Source: Streptomyces rhizosphaerihabitans (GTDB lineage: Bacteria > Actinomycetota > Actinomycetes > Streptomycetales > Streptomycetaceae). From it: a DNA stretch of 64,000 nt. The stretch lies in assembly GCF_025399795.1 (NCBI RefSeq), contig NZ_JAODTZ010000031.1:1-64000 (forward strand), given 5' to 3'. Below are positions 9,060-17,785 of this stretch, piece by piece (within the stretch, counting starts at the first letter, position 1; every line of letters begins with the position of its first letter). The position numbers and the translations under genes are program-made. The notes under the pieces were generated by a model. It was not told where the DNA came from. It searched no databases and saw only the letters and a list, made by a program, of their open reading frames with translations.

Positions 9060-10364
9060 TCAGTTGTCGTCCTCGTCGATGAGGAACCCGCGCATCGGCG
9101 AGGGCGCCTGCTGCATCGGCGACGGGCCCTGGGGCCGCACCGGAGCCATCGGCTGGGTCATCGCGGGCGACATCTGCTGCTGGCCGCCGTAGGACGGTCC
9201 CGCCTGCGACGGTCCACCCATGCCCGGGTTGCCGCCGTAGGACGGCGCACCGGCGCCTGCGGGGGCCATGGAGGGCGCGGAGGACGACGGCAGGGACGCC
9301 GTGGCCGGGTTGCGCGGCGGGGCGAGCGAGTCGTCCGCCTGCGTCTCCAGCTGGCGCAGCTGCGACTCCAGGTAGGACTTCAGACGCGTGCGGTACTCGC
9401 GCTCGAAGCCACGCAGGTCCTCGACCTTGCGCTCCAGCGTGGCGCGGGCGGACTCCAGGGAGCCCATCGCGACGCGGTGCTTCTCCTGCGCGTCCCGCTC
9501 CAGGGCGTCGGCCTTGGCACGGGCGTCGCGCTCCAGACCCTCGGCGCGGCTGCGGGCCTCACCGACGATCTTGTTGGCCTCGGAGCGCGCCTCGGCGATC
9601 GCCTGGTCGGCGGTCTGCTGAGCCAGCGAGAGGACACGGGCGGCGCTGTCGCCACCGGGGCCCTGCTGCGGCATCTGCTGACCGTGACCGCCCATGGGAC
9701 CGCCCATCGGGCCACCCATGGGACCGCCCATCGGGCCGCCCATCTGCTGCATCTGCTGCATCTGGCCGGGGCCCTGGCCCATCGGACCCTGACCCATCGG
9801 ACCCTGACCCATGGGGCCCTGGCCCATCGGACCCTGACCCATCGGACCCTGACCCATCGGACCCTGACCCATGGGGCCCTGGCCCATCGGACCCTGACCC
9901 ATCGGACCCTGACCCATGGGGCCCTGGCCCATCGGACCCTGGCCCATCGGACCCTGACCCATCGGACCCTGACCCTGCTGACCGCCCTGTCCGCTGGGAC
10001 CCGCGGGCAGCTGCGGCGCACCGCTCGGGAGCTGGGGCGGGCCACCCATGGGGCCACCCATTCCCTGCGGCGGGCCCGATATGCCGGCGGGCACGGGAGC
10101 GCCGGGCCCCCGCATACCCTGCGGCGGGCCCTGCTGGTCCTGCTGCTCGGGCGGTTTGCGCATACCCTGCTGCTGCTGGTTCTGCGCGGCCGCGCGCGTG
10201 GCAGCGGCCAGCTTGGCGCGCAGGTCCTCGTTCTCGCGGAGCAGGCGAGTCAGTTCGGCTTCGACCTCGTCGAGGAAGGCATCGACCTCGTCCTCGTCAT
10301 AGCCTTCTCGGAGGCGGACGGTCGTGAACTGCTTGTTCCGCACGTCCTCGGGGGTCAACGGCAT
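9060..10364 (-). CDS. divIVA: DivIVA/Wag31 polar growth protein
   Basis: 434-residue cytoskeletal coiled-coil protein that marks hyphal tips and branch sites and directs polar wall growth in Streptomyces. Residues 1-60 are the conserved membrane-curvature-binding domain ([20 protein letters not shown]) with the first coiled coil. Residues ~65-235 are a Gln/Pro/Gly/Met-rich linker with 13 tandem copies of a five-residue GQGPM unit at ~130-195, followed by GGPM repeats. A long second coiled coil spans ~240-340, and a Pro/Ser/Gly/Gln-rich tail ends the protein. It is the last gene of the ylm/sepF/dcw run, as in other actinobacteria. A ribosome site (GAGGTGAAGAG) precedes the ATG. Confidence 0.97.
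   Translation of the reverse strand: MPLTPEDVRNKQFTTVRLREGYDEDEVDAFLDEVEAELTRLLRENEDLRAKLAAATRAAAQNQQQQGMRKPPEQQDQQGPPQGMRGPGAPVPAGISGPPQGMGGPMGGPPQLPSGAPQLPAGPSGQGGQQGQGPMGQGPMGQGPMGQGPMGQGPMGQGPMGQGPMGQGPMGQGPMGQGPMGQGPMGQGPMGQGPMGQGPGQMQQMQQMGGPMGGPMGGPMGGPMGGHGQQMPQQGPGGDSAARVLSLAQQTADQAIAEARSEANKIVGEARSRAEGLERDARAKADALERDAQEKHRVAMGSLESARATLERKVEDLRGFEREYRTRLKSYLESQLRQLETQADDSLAPPRNPATASLPSSSAPSMAPAGAGAPSYGGNPGMGGPSQAGPSYGGQQQMSPAMTQPMAPVRPQGPSPMQQAPSPMRGFLIDEDDN
9781..9975. repeat. 13 x 15-bp tandem repeat inside divIVA
   Basis: Thirteen exact-length 15-bp units encoding GPMGQ on the minus strand. Two main sequence types alternate, ATCGGACCCTGACCC (A) and ATGGGGCCCTGGCCC (B), in the order A A B A / A A B A / A B A' A / A. 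This implies block duplication of 45-60 bp units as well as single-unit slippage. The number of units is likely to differ between strains. Confidence 0.95.
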
Positions 10365-10410
10365 CTCTTCACCTCAACGTAGTCGTCGGCATTCGGCAAG
10401 ACCGTATCGT

Positions 10411-10695
10411 TCACAGCCGGCTCACGACGGAGATCAGGATGTAGACGATGATCATCAGTACGAAGAAGGACAGGTCAAGCGCCACGCCCCCGAGACGCAG
10501 CGGCGGAATGAACCGCCGCAGAAGCTTGAGCGGTGGATCGGTGACAGTGTAGGTGGCCTCCAGAACGACCACCATCGCCTTGCCGGGTTGCCATGAGCGG
10601 GCGAACTGGAAGACGTAGTCCATGACCAACCGGAAAATCAGCACGATGAGGAAGCACATCAGCGCGATGTAGAAAACCTGCCCGACCACGCTCAT
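10411..10695 (-). CDS. YggT/YlmG family small membrane protein
   Basis: 94-residue protein with two hydrophobic segments (about 5-27 and 70-92) flanking a loop with the family-typical TDPPLKLLRRFIPP. YggT/YlmG proteins are integral membrane proteins linked to cell division and, in plastids, to nucleoid and membrane organisation; their biochemical role is unknown. It is placed between sepF and divIVA, as in most Gram-positive genomes, with a 46-nt gap to divIVA. Confidence 0.92.
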   Translation of the reverse strand: MSVVGQVFYIALMCFLIVLIFRLVMDYVFQFARSWQPGKAMVVVLEATYTVTDPPLKLLRRFIPPLRLGGVALDLSFFVLMIIVYILISVVSRL

Positions 10696-10748
10696 GATCC
10701 GTGCTTCCCTCTCCCCTGTTTCCCATGCGGTGTTCCCGGTCCTGCGTC

Positions 10749-11390
10749 TCAGCTCTGGTTGAAGAACCCGCCCTCTGCGATGCGGGCCTTGTCCTCCGCC
10801 GTGACATCGACGTTAGCAGGCGACAACAGGAACACCTTCTGCGTCACCCGCTCGATGCTGCCGTGGAGACCGAACACCAAACCGGCCGCGAAGTCGACAA
10901 GTCGCTTCGCGTCGGTGTCATCCATCTCCGTCAGGTTCATGATCACCGGAGTGCCCTCACGGAAGTGTTCCCCGATGGTACGGGCCTCGTTGTAGGTCCG
11001 GGGGTGCAGCGTGGTGATCCGGTACGGCTCTCGTTCCGACACGACCTTGGGCATGATCACCGGGGCGTTCTTCTCCATGCTCTGACGTTCTTGTGTGATG
11101 GACGCCACGGGGGCGATGCGTGCCGGGCGCCCGGACTCCGCGGCGAGCGAGGCGGAATGCGGCACCGGGTCGCGTGGCGCCGGGGACTGTACCACTCGTA
11201 CCGATTCATCCCGTTGGGACGAGTGCGCCTGATGTGACTGGTGCGGCGGTTCATGCCGTCGCCGGTCCCGCTCGGGTTCCGGGTCGAGCTCGGGCTCGAA
11301 GTCGTCGTCGGGGTCGAATCCCCTGCCGTCGTACCCATCGTCCTCCACGAGGCCGAGGTAGACCGCCATCTTGCGCATCGCGCCGGCCAT
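10749..11390 (-). CDS. sepF: Cell division protein SepF
   Basis: 213-residue FtsZ membrane anchor. Residues 1-12 ([12 protein letters not shown]) form an amphipathic membrane-targeting helix. Residues ~20-115 are an acidic then basic disordered linker. The C-terminal ~95 residues are the SepF beta/alpha domain that polymerises into rings and binds the FtsZ C-terminus ([20 protein letters not shown] ... VIMNLTEMD). FtsZ is encoded three genes upstream in the same direction and ends in the expected SepF-binding DVPDFLK tail. The 129-nt gap upstream could hold a separate promoter. Confidence 0.96.
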   Translation of the reverse strand: MAGAMRKMAVYLGLVEDDGYDGRGFDPDDDFEPELDPEPERDRRRHEPPHQSHQAHSSQRDESVRVVQSPAPRDPVPHSASLAAESGRPARIAPVASITQERQSMEKNAPVIMPKVVSEREPYRITTLHPRTYNEARTIGEHFREGTPVIMNLTEMDDTDAKRLVDFAAGLVFGLHGSIERVTQKVFLLSPANVDVTAEDKARIAEGGFFNQS

Positions 11391-11519
11391 GCTCTGAGTC
11401 CTCCGCTCTGTGGTGGATCGGCTGACGAATTGCCAAGTGCCCGCGATCCACGAGGTCGTTATGCCCGCCTTTGGCGGAAATGACCATATTTTCTGCTGTG
11501 GTCCGACTGCTTGGCGACG

Positions 11520-12239
11520 TTACCCGAGGCCGGGTCGGACTCCGAGTACCGCAGTACCGACGCGTACATGTGTCGCTCCGGCTGCCACAGCCTGTTCGAG
11601 GTCCGAGCTCATCCCTGCCGAGACCATGTTCGCAGCCGGATGAGTCCGGCGCAGGGCAGTCGACAAATCCATCAGCCGCTCGAACGCCTGTTGTTGGCGC
11701 CCCGCGTACTCGCCGGTGAGCGGAGCGACGGTCATCAGCCCGTCGAGACGGAGCCCGGGGGCCCTCGCGACGAGGTCGGCCAACTCCTCGACACCGCCGA
11801 CCCCCACGCCTCCCCGCTCACCCCGGCCGCTCTCCTGCGCGTCCAGCGCGACCTGGATGAGGCACCCCACTTCGCGCTCCGCCCGCACGGCTTCCTTCGA
11901 CAGGGCCGCAACGAGCCGGGAACGGTCGACGGACTGCACGAAATTCGCGTAACCGACCACGGAACGCACCTTGTTGGTCTGCAATTGACCGACAAAATGC
12001 CACAACAGGGGCAGATCCGAGCACTCGGCGGCCTTGGGGGCCGCGTCCTGATCCCGGTTCTCGGCCACATGACGCACCCCGAGTTCCGACAGGATCCGCA
12101 CATCACTCGCGGGATAGGTCTTGGTGACCACGATCAGGGTCACCTCTTCGCGCTTGCGTCCGGCGGCCGTGCACGCCGCCGCGATCCGCTCTTCCACTTT
12201 CGCCAGGTTCGCGGTGAGTTGAGCCTTACGGTCTGTCAT
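11520..12239 (-). CDS. YggS/PLPBP family pyridoxal-phosphate homeostasis protein (YlmE)
   Basis: 239-residue single-domain TIM-barrel protein like the N-terminal domain of alanine racemase. Lys-40 in LIVVTKTYP is the expected Schiff-base residue for PLP. Other family blocks are HFVGQLQTNK and MVSAGMSSDLEQAV near the C-terminus (phosphate binding). The family buffers PLP and affects vitamin B6 and amino-acid homeostasis without a known catalytic reaction. It starts 6 nt after the pgeF stop, so co-translation is likely. Confidence 0.93.
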   Translation of the reverse strand: MTDRKAQLTANLAKVEERIAAACTAAGRKREEVTLIVVTKTYPASDVRILSELGVRHVAENRDQDAAPKAAECSDLPLLWHFVGQLQTNKVRSVVGYANFVQSVDRSRLVAALSKEAVRAEREVGCLIQVALDAQESGRGERGGVGVGGVEELADLVARAPGLRLDGLMTVAPLTGEYAGRQQQAFERLMDLSTALRRTHPAANMVSAGMSSDLEQAVAAGATHVRVGTAVLGVRPGLG

Positions 12240-12245
12240 GCCCCA

Positions 12246-12983
12246 TCAGTCCAGCCAGACATAGCCCGCGAGCCGCCCGGTGGTGCGGTCCCGTCGGTAC
12301 GAGAAGTGGTCCCCCGATTCGAGCGTGCATACCGGCGACTGCTCCCGGTCGCGCACTCCGAGCCGTTCCAGTTGCGCGTGCACCCCGGCCGTCACATCGA
12401 CCGCGGGCGTCCCCCACCCCGTCTCGGCGTATGCCGCGGGCTCGACGGCGGCGACCTCGGCACGCATCGCGTCCGGCACTTCGTAGCACCGTCCGCAGAC
12501 GGCGGGTCCGGTGCGGGCGACGATCCTGGCCGGATCGGCGCCGAGTCCCACCATGGCCCGCACGGCCGCGGGAACCACGCCGGCGACCATGCCGGGCCGT
12601 CCCGCGTGCGCGGCGGCCACCACACCGGCGACGGGGTCGGCCAGCAGGACGGGCGTGCAGTCGGCGGTGAGAACGGCGAGCGCGAGCCCCCGCCGCGCCG
12701 TGACGATCGCGTCGACGGCAGGGATCTCCGAGGACCCCCAGGGCGCCTCGACGACCGCCACGTCCGGCCCGTGCACCTGGTTCATCCAGACGACCCGGGC
12801 CGGGTCGAGCCCGAGCGCCTTCGCGGCCAGGTCCCGGTTGGTGCGTACGGCGTCGGGGTCGTCGCCGACCGCTCCGCCGAGGTTGAGCTCCCCGTACGGA
12901 ACGGCGCTCACCCCGCCCCACCTGTCGGTGAAGGCGAAGTGGGCGCCGCTCACGGTGCTCGTTTCGGAGCGCTGTCCTATCAC
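12246..12983 (-). CDS. pgeF: Peptidoglycan editing factor PgeF (YfiH/YlmD, multicopper-oxidase-like fold)
   Basis: 245-residue member of the YfiH/LACC1 family. In E. coli PgeF hydrolyses mis-made UDP-MurNAc-L-Ser so that L-Ser does not enter the wall; relatives act on purine nucleosides. The metal-site residues are visible in MNQVHG, TADCTP and AHAGRPG; the last is usually AHAGWRG, so the Trp is replaced here. The GTG start overlaps the ftsZ stop by four bases (GTGA), so the gene is translationally coupled to ftsZ. Function is assigned from family and position within the wall cluster. Confidence 0.9.
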   Translation of the reverse strand: MIGQRSETSTVSGAHFAFTDRWGGVSAVPYGELNLGGAVGDDPDAVRTNRDLAAKALGLDPARVVWMNQVHGPDVAVVEAPWGSSEIPAVDAIVTARRGLALAVLTADCTPVLLADPVAGVVAAAHAGRPGMVAGVVPAAVRAMVGLGADPARIVARTGPAVCGRCYEVPDAMRAEVAAVEPAAYAETGWGTPAVDVTAGVHAQLERLGVRDREQSPVCTLESGDHFSYRRDRTTGRLAGYVWLD

Positions 12984-14173
12984 TTCAGGAAGTCCGGCAC
13001 GTCCAGTTCCTCGGCCGCGCTGTCCGAGTAGGAGCGGGACGGCGGGACCGGCGGGGACACCGGCAGCTCACTGACCGGCTCCGGAGCGGGCTCCGGGGTG
13101 ACCTCCTTGGGCGTGACGCTGCCGAGCGACCCGAAGGAGGGGCGGCTCTCGGCGGGGCGCGACTGAACGGGCTCCTCGCGTCGGGTGGAGGTCGAGCCGA
13201 GGACGTTGTCCCGCTTGGCCGGCGGCTGGCCGCCGTCGAAGCCGGCGGCGATGACGGTGACCCGCACCTCGTCGCCGAGGGCGTCGTCGATGACCGCGCC
13301 GAAGATGATGTTGGCCTCGGGGTGCGCGGCCTCGCTGACCAGCTGGGCGGCTTCGTTGATCTCGAACAGGCCGAGGTCGGAGCCGCCGGAGATGGAGAGC
13401 AGGACGCCGCGGGCGCCGTCGATGGAGGCTTCGAGGAGCGGCGAGGAGATCGCCATCTCGGCCGCCGCCACCGCGCGGTCGTCGCCGCGGGCCGAGCCGA
13501 TGCCCATGAGCGCCGAACCGGCCTCGGACATCACGGACTTGACGTCGGCGAAGTCGAGGTTGATCAGACCGGGCGTGGTGATGAGGTCGGTGATGCCCTG
13601 AACACCGGAGAGCAGGACCTGGTCCGCCGACTTGAAGGCGTCGAGGACCGAGACCTGGCGGTCCGAGATGGACAGCAGCCGGTCGTTCGGGATGACGATG
13701 AGGGTGTCGACCTCTTCGCGGAGTTCCGCGATGCCGTCCTCCGCCTGGTTGGCGCGGCGCCGGCCCTCGAAGGTGAACGGGCGGGTGACCACGCCGATGG
13801 TGAGGGCGCCCAGCGAGCGGGCGATGTTGGCCACGACGGGCGCGCCGCCGGTGCCGGTGCCGCCGCCCTCTCCGGCCGTCACGAAGACCATGTCGGCCCC
13901 CTTGAGGACCTCCTCGATCTCCTCACGGTGATCCTCGGCGGCCTTGCGGCCGACTGCCGGGTTGGCTCCGGCCCCGAGGCCGCGCGTGAGTTCCCGGCCG
14001 ACGTCGAGCTTGACGTCGGCGTCGCTCATCAACAGCGCCTGCGCGTCGGTGTTGATGGCGATGAACTCGACGCCCTTGAGACCGACCTCGATCATCCGGT
14101 TGATGGCATTGACACCACCGCCGCCGACACCGATGACTTTGATGACTGCGAGGTAGTTCTGCGGTGCTGCCAC
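12980..14173 (-). CDS. ftsZ: Cell division GTPase FtsZ
   Basis: 397-residue tubulin homologue forming the Z-rings, and in Streptomyces the ladders of rings that convert aerial hyphae into spores. The tubulin signature [10 protein letters not shown] lies in the GTPase domain (residues ~10-310), with NTDAQAL and the NLDFADVK T7-loop region also present. A Pro/Glu/Ser-rich linker (~320-385) leads to the C-terminal peptide DVPDFLK, which binds SepF. It starts at GTG 14173 with GAGAGG upstream. A 274-nt upstream region holds its own promoter (separate entries), so it is both within the dcw run and independently controlled. Confidence 0.98.
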   Translation of the reverse strand: MAAPQNYLAVIKVIGVGGGGVNAINRMIEVGLKGVEFIAINTDAQALLMSDADVKLDVGRELTRGLGAGANPAVGRKAAEDHREEIEEVLKGADMVFVTAGEGGGTGTGGAPVVANIARSLGALTIGVVTRPFTFEGRRRANQAEDGIAELREEVDTLIVIPNDRLLSISDRQVSVLDAFKSADQVLLSGVQGITDLITTPGLINLDFADVKSVMSEAGSALMGIGSARGDDRAVAAAEMAISSPLLEASIDGARGVLLSISGGSDLGLFEINEAAQLVSEAAHPEANIIFGAVIDDALGDEVRVTVIAAGFDGGQPPAKRDNVLGSTSTRREEPVQSRPAESRPSFGSLGSVTPKEVTPEPAPEPVSELPVSPPVPPSRSYSDSAAEELDVPDFLK

Positions 14174-14267
14174 GTCGAAGGCCTCTCGCCTCGAGTTACG
14201 TGTCGTCGCCTCGCACGCTCGCGATCCGACGACTGATGCCGAATGGGACGGTCCGAACGCCGACCCG

Positions 14268-14292
14268 AACCCTAACGCTGAAGTTTAGGGTT
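14268..14292 (-). promoter_or_regulatory. Inverted repeat in the ftsZ untranslated leader
   Basis: Perfect 8-bp arms AACCCTAA (14268-14275) and TTAGGGTT (14285-14292) around a 9-nt loop, 95 nt upstream of the ftsZ start and downstream of the proposed promoter. It would be transcribed, so it could be an RNA hairpin or a protein-binding site. Confidence 0.55.
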
Positions 14293-14298
14293 ACCAGT

Positions 14299-14357
14299 GT
14301 GTCTGTTCCTTGGACTCTCCGAACAGGACACTAAGTCGACAAGCGGCGCACGTTCAA
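14299..14357 (-). promoter_or_regulatory. ftsZ promoter with GACAC dyad
   Basis: On the minus strand TTGAAC (14352-14357) and TAGTGT (14328-14333) are separated by 18 bp, a good housekeeping-type promoter. The -10 and start region overlap a dyad: GTGTCTGTTC (14299-14308) and GAACAGGACAC (14321-14331), imperfect by one inserted G. Its outer ends are GACAC, the core motif reported for the sporulation regulator WhiA. ftsZ is a known WhiA target in S. venezuelae; binding here is inference. Confidence 0.6.
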
Positions 14358-14447
14358 CGAACACGCCGAACCTCCCGTTTTTCTTTTCACCCTATGTGAT
14401 CAGGCGCAGCACTGCCCAACCAGGGGGCTGGCCTGCGCCGATGCGAG

Positions 14448-15233
14448 TCAACTGCCCGACGATGCGGGTGCGGTGGGGGCACTTACGTCGAAGCGCCGGG
14501 CCCCGGGATCGGCTTTCATGAGAGCAAGGAGCGTCCTGGCCTTCGCGCGGCCCTTCTCGACGCTGCCCCACTCGACGGTCCGGCCACCCGTCAACTCCAG
14601 CGAAACGGCGTCATAGGAACGGACCTTCACGGTACGGGTGTCACGGGCGACGGCGTCCGGAATGTCCCCGGCGATCCGCACCGCCTCACGCACCAGCCGG
14701 TCGACGGGGAAGCGGCGCAGCGCGGCACGCTTCGACACCGTCAATTCCAGTACGGGCACACCCCTCGGGGCATCGGAAACGGTGGCGAACCGCACGCCCT
14801 TGGCGTCCACTTCGATGAAGTTTGCGCCCTTTTCGACCAGTAGGACCGGAGTGCGTTCGGTCACTTTCAGGCCGATTCCGTGCGGCCAGGACCGGACGAC
14901 GTCGACCGAGTCGATTCGGGGCAACTCCCTGAGCAATCGCGCCCCGATGGCGTCCGTGTCGACGGAGATCAGCGGGGATCCGACCGGGACATCGGCCGCC
15001 TCCCGCACCTGCCCGGCCGTCAGTACCCGCATCCCGGAGGCCGACACGCGCTCCGTGCGCAGCCAGGGGGAGCCGTAGAGAATCCACACCGCGGCGGCCC
15101 CGGCCAACACCAGGGCGGCCAAAAGGACGATGAGCCTACGAAGGCGACGGAGCCGCCCGACGAAGGGCGGCCGGGGCGGGCCGGACTCCAGCTTCTGCCG
15201 TTCACCGCGCTCGGCGGTCGTCGGTCCGGCCAC
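14448..15233 (-). CDS. ftsQ: Cell division protein FtsQ
   Basis: 261-residue bitopic membrane protein of the divisome. It has a basic cytoplasmic tail of ~32 residues, one transmembrane segment (LIVLLAALVLAGAAAVWIL), then the extracellular POTRA domain (starting near RTERVSASG, strand LTAGQVREAADVPVGSPL) and the FtsQ beta domain. FtsQ links FtsL/DivIC to the septal synthases FtsW and FtsI. It starts at GTG 15233 after AGGGAGC. In many actinobacteria murC precedes ftsQ; here murG directly precedes it with a 24-nt gap. Confidence 0.95.
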   Translation of the reverse strand: MAGPTTAERGERQKLESGPPRPPFVGRLRRLRRLIVLLAALVLAGAAAVWILYGSPWLRTERVSASGMRVLTAGQVREAADVPVGSPLISVDTDAIGARLLRELPRIDSVDVVRSWPHGIGLKVTERTPVLLVEKGANFIEVDAKGVRFATVSDAPRGVPVLELTVSKRAALRRFPVDRLVREAVRIAGDIPDAVARDTRTVKVRSYDAVSLELTGGRTVEWGSVEKGRAKARTLLALMKADPGARRFDVSAPTAPASSGS

Positions 15234-15257
15234 GCTCCCTGCCTTCCCTCATGCGTC

Positions 15258-16349
15258 CTAGCGGTGGCGCGAGGCGATCGCCTCGTACACCATGCCGACG
15301 AGCAGGTCGTCGGCGTCCCGGCGGCCGAACTCGCTGGCGGCACGCGACATCTCGTACAGCCGGTGCGGGTCGGCGAGTACGGGCAGCACGTTCTGCTGCA
15401 CCCACTGCGGGGTCAGCTCCGCGTCGTCGACCAGCAGTCCGCCACCGGCCTTGACCACCGGCTGGGCGTTCAGCCGCTGTTCGCCGTTGCCGATGGGCAG
15501 CGGGACGTAGGCGGCGGGCAGTCCGACGGCGGAGAGTTCGGCGACGGTCATCGCGCCCGCGCGGCAGAGCATCATGTCGGCCGCGGCGTACGCGAGATCC
15601 ATCCGGTCCACGTACGGTACCGGGATGTACGGGGGCATCCCCGGCATCTGGTGCACCTGCGGCAGTTCGTTCTTCGGGCCGACCGCGTGCAGGATCTGGA
15701 TTCCGGCCTGCTGGAGGTACGGAGCCGCCTGCTGGACCACCTCGTTGAGGCGGCGGGCGCCCTGCGAGCCTCCCGACACGAGGAGCGTCGGCAGGTTCGG
15801 GTCGAGCCCGAACGCGGCGCGCGCCTCGGGCCGTACCGCCGCGCGGTCCAGGGTGGCGATGGAGCGGCGCAGCGGGATGCCGATGTAACGGGCCCCCCGG
15901 AGCTTGCTGTCGGGCGTGGAGACGGCGACCTGGGCCGCGTACCGCGATCCGATCTTGTTGGCGAGGCCGGGGCGGGCGTTGGCCTCGTGGACGATGATCG
16001 GCACGCCGAGGCGCTTGGCCGCCAGGTAGCCGGGCAGGGCGACATAGCCGCCGAAGCCGACGACCGCGTCCGCCTTGGTCCGCTCCATGATCTGCTCGAC
16101 GGCCTTGATCGTGCCGCGCAGCCGTCCGGGGACGGTGATCAGCTCGGGGGTGGGCTTGCGCGGCAGCGGTACGGCAGGGATCAGCGCGAGTTCGTAGCCG
16201 CGCTCGGGTACGAGCCGGGTCTCGAGTCCGCGTTCCGTGCCCAGGGCCGTGATACCCACGGTCGGGTCCTGCCTGCGCAGGGCATCCGCGAGGGCGAGCG
16301 CGGGCTCGATGTGGCCGGCGGTCCCCCCGCCGGCGAGTACGACATGCAC
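15258..16349 (-). CDS. murG: UDP-GlcNAc:lipid I N-acetylglucosaminyltransferase MurG
   Basis: 363-residue GT28 glycosyltransferase that converts lipid I to lipid II on the inner membrane face. The N-terminal glycine-rich loop GGGTAGHIEPALALADAL is the acceptor/diphosphate region, a second loop SGGSQGARRLNEVV starts the UDP-GlcNAc half, and CRAGAMTVAELSAVGLPA is the conserved C-terminal donor block. It starts at GTG 16349, 6 nt after the ftsW stop, indicating tight coupling with the SEDS polymerase that uses the product. Confidence 0.97.
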   Translation of the reverse strand: MHVVLAGGGTAGHIEPALALADALRRQDPTVGITALGTERGLETRLVPERGYELALIPAVPLPRKPTPELITVPGRLRGTIKAVEQIMERTKADAVVGFGGYVALPGYLAAKRLGVPIIVHEANARPGLANKIGSRYAAQVAVSTPDSKLRGARYIGIPLRRSIATLDRAAVRPEARAAFGLDPNLPTLLVSGGSQGARRLNEVVQQAAPYLQQAGIQILHAVGPKNELPQVHQMPGMPPYIPVPYVDRMDLAYAAADMMLCRAGAMTVAELSAVGLPAAYVPLPIGNGEQRLNAQPVVKAGGGLLVDDAELTPQWVQQNVLPVLADPHRLYEMSRAASEFGRRDADDLLVGMVYEAIASRHR

Positions 16350-16355
16350 CGAAAT

Positions 16356-17717
16356 TCACCGCTCTCCGGACGAACGCGCCGCAGAGGCACGCCGTCGCAT
16401 CGTGTTCCATCTCCGGGGCCCCGCGGCCCTTGCGGACTCTCTCACCGCACCCCGCTTTCTGCCAAAGCGGGGTTGCCGCATCGCGAGAGCCGCCCGCGCA
16501 GCGGGGTCGTCACGCGCGAAGGCGATCAGCAACCCGATGGCGAACATGGTCGGCAGCAGGGCGGAACCCCCGTAGGAGAACAGCGGGAGCGGGACACCGG
16601 CGATCGGCAGCAGACCGAGCACCGCACCGATGTTGATCACGGCCTGGGCCGTGATCCAGGTGGTCACGCCTCCCGCGGCATACCTCACGAAGGGGTCCTC
16701 CGTGCGTCCGGCCACGCGGATACCCGCATAGCCTAGAGCCGCGAAGAGGGCGAGCACCGACAGCGTCCCCGCGAGGCCCAGTTCCTCCCCAGTGATGGCG
16801 AAGATGAAGTCGGTGTGCGCTTCGGGCAGTTGGCCCCATTTCTCCACACTGGCGCCGAGACCGGAACCGAAGAGCCCGCCGGAGGCGAGGGCGTAGATAC
16901 CGTGCACGGCCTGCCAGCAGGTGTCGTTCGGGCCCGGCTCGGTCGCGCCGATGCAGGCCAGCCTGGACATGCGATTGGGGCTCGTCTTGATGAGGACGAA
17001 GCCGATCGACAGGGCGACGGACAGCACCCCCACGAACAGCCGGGTGGGCGCTCCGGCCAGCCACAGCAGCCCGAACAGGATGGCCGTGAGGATGATCGCC
17101 GTGCCCATGTCGCCGCCGAGCATGATCAGGCCGAGCAGCATGAAGGCGACGGGCACGAGCGGCACCAGCATGTGCTTCCACTGGGTCAGCAGCCGCTTGT
17201 CCTGTTTGCGGGCGAGCAGATCGGCGCCCCAGAGCACGAGCGCGAGCTTGCCGAACTCGCTGGGCTGGATCTGGAACGAGCCGCCGAGGGAGATCCAGTT
17301 CTGGTTGCCGTTGACCGACATCCCTATCCCGGGCACCTGTACCAGGACCATCATGAAGACGGCACCCGCCAGTATCGGGTAGGCCAGCGCCCGGTGCAGT
17401 TTCACCGGCATCCGTGAGGCGGCCAGCAGCAGCACACCGCCGATCAGCGCGGCCAGGAACTGCTTGCGGAAGAAGTACGACCCGGGCAACGACAGCTGGA
17501 GCGCCGTGATCTGCGAGGCCGAGTAGACCATCACGAGCCCCAGCACGGTGATCAGCAGACTGCCACCGAGAATCAGGTAGTACGCGGTCAGTGGCCGGTC
17601 CCAGGCCTTGCGGGCACGCGTGAAGAGGCGGCGTACGGGGTTGTCGCGCGGCACCCCGGCGGCGGGCCGCCGGCCGGCCCGCCGCACGGGAGGCCGGCCG
17701 GTACGGCTAGTGGGCAT
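16356..17717 (-). CDS. ftsW: SEDS-family peptidoglycan polymerase FtsW
   Basis: 453-residue septal glycosyltransferase that polymerises lipid II together with FtsI. About ten transmembrane segments run from residue ~42 to ~405, including the SEDS signatures GNQNWISLGGSFQIQPSEFG and PLPLFSYGGSALL. A cytoplasmic N-terminal tail (~40 residues) and C-terminal tail (~45 residues) are both Arg-rich. A Cys pair in the large extracellular loop (ACIGATEPGPNDTCW) may form a disulfide. The gap of 68 nt to murD could hold a promoter. Confidence 0.97.
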   Translation of the reverse strand: MPTSRTGRPPVRRAGRRPAAGVPRDNPVRRLFTRARKAWDRPLTAYYLILGGSLLITVLGLVMVYSASQITALQLSLPGSYFFRKQFLAALIGGVLLLAASRMPVKLHRALAYPILAGAVFMMVLVQVPGIGMSVNGNQNWISLGGSFQIQPSEFGKLALVLWGADLLARKQDKRLLTQWKHMLVPLVPVAFMLLGLIMLGGDMGTAIILTAILFGLLWLAGAPTRLFVGVLSVALSIGFVLIKTSPNRMSRLACIGATEPGPNDTCWQAVHGIYALASGGLFGSGLGASVEKWGQLPEAHTDFIFAITGEELGLAGTLSVLALFAALGYAGIRVAGRTEDPFVRYAAGGVTTWITAQAVINIGAVLGLLPIAGVPLPLFSYGGSALLPTMFAIGLLIAFARDDPAARAALAMRQPRFGRKRGAVRESARAAGPRRWNTMRRRASAARSSGER

Positions 17718-17785
17718 CGGCGTCTCCGGGCCACAGCGATGTCACGCGTCCGTCCCTCCCAGGTTCGCCCGGCTAGGCGGCCGGG

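Noticed and set aside
14268-14292. CCCTAA/TTAGGG resemblance to telomere repeats
   Set aside because: Only one unit per arm; chance resemblance within a hairpin.
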